Shown: positions 6,112 through 10,461 of the stretch, piece after piece
Numbering within the stretch: position 1 is the stretch's first letter
Layout of the letters: the number at the start of each line of letters is the position of its first letter
NCBI GenBank assembly: GCA_900551505.1
Contig: URWK01000029.1
Coordinates: 1 to 10,461 of the forward strand
DNA length: 10,461 nt
Reading direction: 5' to 3'
From: an uncultured Ruminococcus sp.
Lineage (GTDB): Bacteria; Bacillota; Clostridia; Oscillospirales; Ruminococcaceae
Notes under the pieces: generated by a model
What the model saw: only the letters and a program-made list of their open reading frames with translations
Told to the model about the DNA's origin: nothing
The model's database searches: none
Translations under genes and position numbers: made by a program

Positions 6112-7251
6112 TTATTTACTTGCGAACATACGGTATTTGACTTCACGGTGCGAGTACACGCTCATCACAAGCCCTATTGAAATATACATACTCATCATGG
6201 CAGTACCGCCCGCACTTAAGAACGGCAACGGAATACCGATAACGGGCATTACTCCGAGAACCATTCCTATATTCATGAAGCAGTGTGTGAAAATCATTGC
6301 GAAAGTCCCTGTACAAATCATCTTGCCCAAATCATCTTTAGCAATCTTGCTGTCGAAGAGAATTTTAAGGCATATGAATGTAAGTAACAATACAACCGCT
6401 ATTGCCCCCACGAACCCGAAAGCTTCCCCGATATACGAAAGTATAAAGTCATTGTGAACTTCAGGAACATTAGTGAAATCTTTCCCGAAAAGCCCTTTTC
6501 CGAAGAGTTGCCCCGAACCGAGAGCGATTTTACCTCTGTTCTGTTGCAATTCTATACCTTGGGGGTCTGAACCGGGGTGGATAAGGATTAAAATTCTGTT
6601 TCGGTGGACGGGCTTGAGAACATAGTACCAAGAGAATATTCCCACAGGTACGGCAACGATTATCCCAAGCAGAATATACCATATCGAAATCCCTGCTATA
6701 AAGAGCATTGCAAGCGTCATAGTGATAAATACCAAAGCCGTACCGTGGTCGCCCTGCTTAACTATGAGAAGTGTCGGGATACCTGCGTGAATTGCGAGCA
6801 GAAGAATATTTACAGGTTTGTTCATGGTGTCACGGACTTTAGAGAGATGTAAGGAAAATGTCAGCAGGAACGCAAGCTTGAGTATTTCGGACGGTTGGAG
6901 TGAGAAAGAACCGATTTTCAACCAAGCCCTGTCATCCGCTCCGTCACGCCCGAATCCCAGGGACGTAAATGTCAGTATTACAAGTGCAAGGGCTACGGGA
7001 GCATACAGAAACCACAGTTTCGCAAGTTTCCGATAGTCAATTGCCGAAAGTATAAGACAGCTTGCGAAACCGATAGTCATAGCAATAAGTTGTGTCTGAT
7101 AGTAGCTTGCCCCGACAGTCGGGGAAATTTCGTTTACATATATGGAGTAGAGCAGGATAACGCTGAAACCTGCACAGAGCGTGACGGCGAACAGCAAAAG
7201 TTTATCCATCTTGCGAAAGTACTCCGAGATACCTTTTAATATAGTTTTCAT
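6112..7251 (-). CDS. rodA: RodA-type SEDS peptidoglycan glycosyltransferase
   Basis: This 379-residue membrane protein with about ten predicted helices belongs to the FtsW/RodA/SpoVE (SEDS) family, which polymerises lipid II into glycan strands together with a class B PBP. Family marks are DRAWLKIGSFSLQPSE (107-122), KQGDHGTALVF (165-175), the extracytoplasmic stretch PEVHNDFILSYIGEAFGFVG (263-282) with the likely catalytic D268, and GIPLPFLSAGG (339-349). RodA is preferred to FtsW because of the Q-x-D-x-G-T-A segment and GMVLGVMPVIGIPLPF. Departures from the consensus are GEE to GEA at 275-277 and SYGGSS to SAGGTA at 346-351. The ribosome binding site is modest (AAAGG, 10-nt gap). It lies 29 nt after the zinc-ribbon membrane gene and 22 nt before hydE, so it is probably co-transcribed. 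No class B PBP gene is nearby. Confidence 0.88.
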   Translation of the reverse strand: MKTILKGISEYFRKMDKLLLFAVTLCAGFSVILLYSIYVNEISPTVGASYYQTQLIAMTIGFASCLILSAIDYRKLAKLWFLYAPVALALVILTFTSLGFGRDGADDRAWLKIGSFSLQPSEILKLAFLLTFSLHLSKVRDTMNKPVNILLLAIHAGIPTLLIVKQGDHGTALVFITMTLAMLFIAGISIWYILLGIIVAVPVGIFSWYYVLKPVHRNRILILIHPGSDPQGIELQQNRGKIALGSGQLFGKGLFGKDFTNVPEVHNDFILSYIGEAFGFVGAIAVVLLLTFICLKILFDSKIAKDDLGKMICTGTFAMIFTHCFMNIGMVLGVMPVIGIPLPFLSAGGTAMMSMYISIGLVMSVYSHREVKYRMFASK

Positions 7252-7280
7252 TAAGCACCAGCCTTTTTAATATTTTAAAA

Positions 7281-7946
7281 TTATAGGTGGAAACGTTTGG
7301 TCAGTTCAGATTTTATAGTGTTCCACTCAAATATGAACAGTCCCGAAATACATATAAGACTTACCGCAACACAGATTAAGGAAATGTACCTTATGTGAAC
7401 CCACCCGAAAATTACGAACAGCACGGGGACTATTCCGAGAAACCCGTTTAAGAATATATAAAATACAATATCTTCCGAGTAGATTTTTAAAGTTACCGCA
7501 ATCACAGCAATTGCAATTATTGCAGAGGTAAAAACACTTGGGACTACATAGTCAAGCGACCAGCCGTGCCAGCCTGTAAGCTTGTCCCAGATGACCGCTA
7601 AAATTGAAATAACGATAACCTGATAGAGAATAGTTTTCGGAATATTGTTTCTCTTTTTGAGGACTATTCCGAACAACAGCCAGAAACACGCCGTTCCGCC
7701 AAGTACGAACAGCGACCAGAAAGAATTGTGCGGAAGAAGAATATTCAGAATGACACAAATAATATCGCCTGCAATCCCCGCAAACAACAGCAATTTAAAA
7801 AGCATACTGAACTGATGAGCGACAGTTGGCACGAATGGGAAGATTTCTTCGGTTTTTCCGTCAATATCGGTGAGATTATTATTACAGAGAGGACATTTGG
7901 AGTCTTCGCCGGTGTAATTTATTTTACATTTGTCGCAATATTTCAT
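7281..7946 (-). CDS. Zinc-ribbon, six-helix membrane protein (DUF6320-like)
   Basis: This 221-residue protein of unknown function has an N-terminal zinc ribbon, C4-x2-C7 and C18-x2-C21 (YCDKCKINY...CPLC), which should lie in the cytoplasm. About six hydrophobic helices follow, at roughly 49-71, 74-96, 104-120, 130-153, 158-180 and 185-206. An aromatic stretch WDKLTGWHGWSLDYVVP (120-136) between helices 3 and 4 looks like a conserved signature. It resembles proteins annotated DUF6320 in clostridia, often beside the same acyltransferase and esterase; that assignment is from memory. The start has a strong Shine-Dalgarno (AAGGAGG, 7-nt gap), and its ATG overlaps the acyltransferase stop as ATGA (7943-7946), which suggests translational coupling. 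A membrane partner or regulator of the acyltransferase is possible but speculative. Confidence 0.8.
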   Translation of the reverse strand: MKYCDKCKINYTGEDSKCPLCNNNLTDIDGKTEEIFPFVPTVAHQFSMLFKLLLFAGIAGDIICVILNILLPHNSFWSLFVLGGTACFWLLFGIVLKKRNNIPKTILYQVIVISILAVIWDKLTGWHGWSLDYVVPSVFTSAIIAIAVIAVTLKIYSEDIVFYIFLNGFLGIVPVLFVIFGWVHIRYISLICVAVSLICISGLFIFEWNTIKSELTKRFHL

Positions 7947-9238
7947 ATATCTTCCTCCTTTTCGAGCGGATAAATGCGGTTTGTCGATACGGTAACATTA
8001 ATTCCCATAGAGGTCAGAGTGCGGAAGAAATTCTTTTCTACTTCGGTTGACTCGAAAGCGGAAGTGAAGCTTATAGTCATGTTATCCTTGAAAGAACACA
8101 TACAAATCTGTGTCTTTTCGGTGCTTACGAATACATCGAACAACCTTATATACGGGAAAAATTCTTCAGGCATGGAAACTTTGCCGATATTTGAGAGAGA
8201 AACGGTGTGTTTTCTGCTGTTAATCTTGCCTGCGATACCGAGTACAAAATTTTTGAAAGGGAGCGGGGCAATTCTTGCGAACGGATTTTTTTCCACCTTG
8301 ATGAAAGAGTTCATAATCTTAGTTAAGTTTTCTTTGGTAAGCTGTTCTCTGAAAGATTCTGCCACAGATTCCATAACATCTTCAAGCCTGCCTGAATTAT
8401 TATAGAAACAGTAACCGACTTCGATAGTGCAGAAAAAATTTCTTGCGGACTGGGAGTCAAAGTAATTCCGGAGATTTACGGGAACGGTTACTACAACAGG
8501 GCGGTGTTTCTGTTTAAGCGGGACTTCGTTATTTACCGCACACAAGAGGATTGAGCAAAGCAGAACCGTAACAGTAACGCCGTAAGATTTTGCACAGGCA
8601 ATAACACTTTTCACACTCATAACGCCTTCGGTAACTCTTATACGGCCTTCGGGAAGCTTTATGCCTTTAAGCTGGTAAATTTTATTATTGACAGGTTTCA
8701 TCCTGGAAGGCTTAGTATAATACTTCTGGAAACTGTCTTCGGCACGCTGACTAAGTGAAGCATCGTAATTTATATTCGGACGGTCGGGAAACTTGTCGGG
8801 ATAGAGGATTATAAGATAATTCCTTACAAGGCTTCTGAGAAAATTCAAAGCCCCCGTTCCATCGGTAAGAGCATGATAAACTTCAACATTTATACGTTTT
8901 TTATAGTATGTGACTTCAAAGAGTAATGTATGTTTATTTGCATCATATTTCTGACTGCAAGGATATTCATATTCCTGACGTACAACGGGTTTAAGATTGC
9001 TTTCCCTAAGATAATGCCAGAAAAAACCTGCCCTGAGAACACAGCGGTATAGCGGAAACTGGGTAAGGTTCTTGTCAAGTGCCTTTTGCAGAATATCGGG
9101 TTTGATTTCTTCGGTCAGTTCGCAAGCGAAACGGAATACTTTAGTATCACGTTTATTGCTGATAGAGGGAAAAACTTTGCCTGCGTTGTCAAGCTTTTTC
9201 CAGTGAGAATTGTTTTTGTTTATGAAATGGAATGTCAT
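7943..9238 (-). CDS. Condensation-like acyltransferase (alcohol acetyltransferase family)
   Basis: This soluble 431-residue protein has a condensation-domain fold signature, HALTDG (H122-x3-D126-G127), the active-site HxxxDG of CoA-dependent acyltransferases and NRPS condensation domains. Other landmarks are FPLYRCVLR (61-69), PVNLRNYF (253-260) followed by ARNFF, and SLSNIGKV (347-354), which occupies the position where true condensation domains carry a DFGWG-like motif. It resembles the alcohol acetyltransferase/COG4908 group, including uncharacterised clostridial members. Donor and acceptor are unknown: an acyl-CoA or acyl carrier and an alcohol, lipid or glycan hydroxyl are possible. It has no signal peptide. 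The start is preceded by AGGTG with a 5-nt gap. It lies 21 nt after the esterase, and its stop overlaps the next start by 4 nt. Confidence 0.82.
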   Translation of the reverse strand: MTFHFINKNNSHWKKLDNAGKVFPSISNKRDTKVFRFACELTEEIKPDILQKALDKNLTQFPLYRCVLRAGFFWHYLRESNLKPVVRQEYEYPCSQKYDANKHTLLFEVTYYKKRINVEVYHALTDGTGALNFLRSLVRNYLIILYPDKFPDRPNINYDASLSQRAEDSFQKYYTKPSRMKPVNNKIYQLKGIKLPEGRIRVTEGVMSVKSVIACAKSYGVTVTVLLCSILLCAVNNEVPLKQKHRPVVVTVPVNLRNYFDSQSARNFFCTIEVGYCFYNNSGRLEDVMESVAESFREQLTKENLTKIMNSFIKVEKNPFARIAPLPFKNFVLGIAGKINSRKHTVSLSNIGKVSMPEEFFPYIRLFDVFVSTEKTQICMCSFKDNMTISFTSAFESTEVEKNFFRTLTSMGINVTVSTNRIYPLEKEEDI

Positions 9239-9259
9239 TTTTTCACCTGCTATCTTAGA

Positions 9260-10192
9260 TTAAGCATTATTTTCCACATGGAGAAATTCATTGATTTTGT
9301 CATAGAGTTCACCTACAACAGGAAATTTCAGAGGCAAAGATATAAAACCGTGAAGAGCATCGGGAATACGGAAGATTTCAACATTATTTCCGAATTGGCG
9401 GAGTTTTTCGCCGTAAGCTTCGCCCTCATCACGCAAGGGGTCATATTCGGCAGTTACGATAAGCGTGTCGGGCTGGTTTGTAGGGTTTTCGGCAAGCAGT
9501 GGGGCAAAGTAAGGGCTTTTCCGGTCTTCCCCACAGGAAACATACATATCAAGGTAGTCACACACTCTTTTTGAAGTGAGCAGGTAATCTGTTCCGTTAT
9601 CACGAATTGACTGAAACGGAGAATTTTCATCATGACAATAGTAAGTGGACGGATATATAAGAATTTGTCTTTTCGGGATAATGGCATTTTTATCTTTCGA
9701 CATGAGAGATACCGCCGCCGCAAGATTTCCGCCCGCAGAATCACCGATTAAAGTTACTTCTTCGGGTTTTACGCTGAAAAGGTACGGATGATTCAGGATT
9801 TCCTGAGTTACACAATAGCAGTCTTCAACAGCAGTCGGGAACTTATGCTCAGGTGCAAGTCTGTAATCGACTGAAACAACGATATTTTTAGTAATTACAG
9901 CCATATTCGCACAAACTCTTGTGTAACTGTCGATATTGCCCGTTACCCAACCGCCTCCGTGAAAGAATATGAGTACCGGAAAATGTCCGTCAATATCCGG
10001 TTTAAAAATTCTTACCGGAATTTCGTAATCGCCGTTTTCGATTACATGGTCGAACGAAACATAAGGAGCTTTCGGCGGAGTAGAGCCTACAACGGTTTTG
10101 ACCTTACGCACGAATTCGTAATTTTCTTTAACGTTCAAATCAGGGTATGAAAGGGCTTTCAGGGTCGCTTTCATGAATTTATTTATAGCCAT
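9260..10192 (-). CDS. HSL-family alpha/beta-hydrolase esterase
   Basis: This 310-residue cytoplasmic carboxylesterase of the hormone-sensitive lipase (family IV) type hydrolyses short-chain acyl or acetyl esters. The oxyanion motif HGGGW is at 78-82, YRLAPEHKFP at 110-119, the nucleophile elbow GDSAGG at 150-155 (S152), the acid D251 in EYDPLRDEG and the base H281 in ALHGF. The triad is complete and the length is normal. No signal peptide is seen. The start is the ATG 9 nt after AGGAGG (10202-10207). It is the first gene of the run, 21 nt upstream of the acyltransferase, and has a good promoter directly ahead. The pairing of an ester-cleaving with an ester-forming enzyme suggests acyl turnover on a shared substrate, which is an inference; an acetyl-xylan or xenobiotic esterase role remains possible. 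Confidence 0.9.
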   Translation of the reverse strand: MAINKFMKATLKALSYPDLNVKENYEFVRKVKTVVGSTPPKAPYVSFDHVIENGDYEIPVRIFKPDIDGHFPVLIFFHGGGWVTGNIDSYTRVCANMAVITKNIVVSVDYRLAPEHKFPTAVEDCYCVTQEILNHPYLFSVKPEEVTLIGDSAGGNLAAAVSLMSKDKNAIIPKRQILIYPSTYYCHDENSPFQSIRDNGTDYLLTSKRVCDYLDMYVSCGEDRKSPYFAPLLAENPTNQPDTLIVTAEYDPLRDEGEAYGEKLRQFGNNVEIFRIPDALHGFISLPLKFPVVGELYDKINEFLHVENNA

Positions 10193-10219
10193 TAAAATTT
10201 GCCTCCTGTTTTTTTTATA

Positions 10220-10248
10220 ATTATACTATATATATATTGCTTTTTCAA
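10220..10248 (-). promoter_or_regulatory. Sigma-A-like promoter of the five-gene operon
   Basis: On the minus strand TTGAAA (plus 10243-10248) and a perfect TATAAT (plus 10220-10225) are 17 nt apart, with a TATATATATA tract in the spacer. The predicted start near 10213 gives a leader of only about 20 nt before the esterase ATG. No comparably good promoter was noticed at the short internal junctions, so it may drive all genes down to hydE. Confidence 0.8.
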
Positions 10249-10249
10249 C

Positions 10250-10461
10250 TAAAAGGACTGTCAGCAGATTTCGGGGGGTTATCCGGAAAAATGTGGTATT
10301 GAAAGAAGCAAAGGGGATTTGGAAGTTCTGGTTTTGTTCAGGGAAGTCTGATGGTGCGGGAAGTGGTGTGGGGGGGGGGGGGGGGCGGGCGCGGGGGGGG
10401 GGGCCCCCCACCCCAAAAAAAACAAAACAAAAAAAAAAAAAAAAATAAAAAATTTAATTAA
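10250..10461. repeat. Low-complexity contig end (G run, then A run)
   Basis: After the promoter the sequence becomes G/T-rich, then holds 16 G (10370-10385), a second run of 11 G (10393-10403), C6 and C4 blocks and a long A tract to the end. The Pro/Arg-rich minus-strand reading here is a by-product of the homopolymers. This is best explained as a read-end or assembly artefact. Nothing functional is claimed beyond about 10255. Confidence 0.7.

Noticed and set aside
6090..6146. GTG start for hydE at 6146
   Set aside because: It would overlap rodA without a ribosome binding site, while the ATG at 6089 has AAAGGAAG at 8 nt.
9086..9574. 162-codon plus-strand frame across the acyltransferase-esterase junction
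   Set aside because: It runs antisense to two well-supported genes, shows no domain and lacks a start signal.
10226..10411. Pro/Arg-rich minus-strand frame at the right end
   Set aside because: It is generated by G/C homopolymers of a likely artefactual contig end.

Overview
The window looks like one low- to mid-GC contig from an anaerobic gut- or rumen-type Firmicute, most likely an Oscillospirales/Ruminococcus-like clostridium. The basis is AGGAGG-type ribosome binding sites, sigma-A-like promoters with A/T-rich leaders, a Ruminococcus-like type IV pilin, an [FeFe]-hydrogenase maturase (HydE), and a clostridial esterase/acyltransferase/zinc-ribbon membrane protein cassette. This placement comes from recognising the sequences by eye; no search was run. 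Both ends (about 1-120 and 10250-10461) decay into homopolymers and are probably assembly artefacts.

Left half, a type IV pilus locus. A prepilin peptidase (pilD, minus strand, 232-1095) is divergent from the assembly ATPase pilB (1196-2875) and the retraction ATPase pilT (2902-3969). After a roughly 490-base gap comes a major-type pilin (pilA, 4462-4977). The pilin has its own perfect-consensus promoter, a structured 5' leader of about 120 nt and a strong terminator. PilD processes the pilin, PilB drives its polymerisation and PilT its retraction. The platform protein PilC and the PilMNO alignment proteins are not in the window.

Right half, a minus-strand gene run reading from 10192 back to 5052. 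In transcription order it holds an HSL-family alpha/beta-hydrolase esterase, a condensation-like (alcohol acetyltransferase-type) acyltransferase, a zinc-ribbon six-helix membrane protein (DUF6320-like), a RodA-type SEDS peptidoglycan glycosyltransferase and HydE. Intergenic gaps are 21 to 29 nt, with one 4-nt ATGA overlap. A good promoter precedes the first gene and no internal terminator is visible, so a single five-gene operon is likely. The first three genes look like a functional unit of unknown substrate. RodA acts in cell-wall elongation and HydE in [FeFe]-hydrogenase H-cluster assembly, so the operon mixes processes. It converges with the pilin gene at a hairpin terminator near 5018-5053.

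The most interesting items are the uncharacterised esterase-acyltransferase-membrane protein cassette and its linkage to rodA, the pilin leader with competing hairpins that could mask the Shine-Dalgarno sequence, and the missing pilC. No tRNA, rRNA, CRISPR array or insertion sequence was seen.
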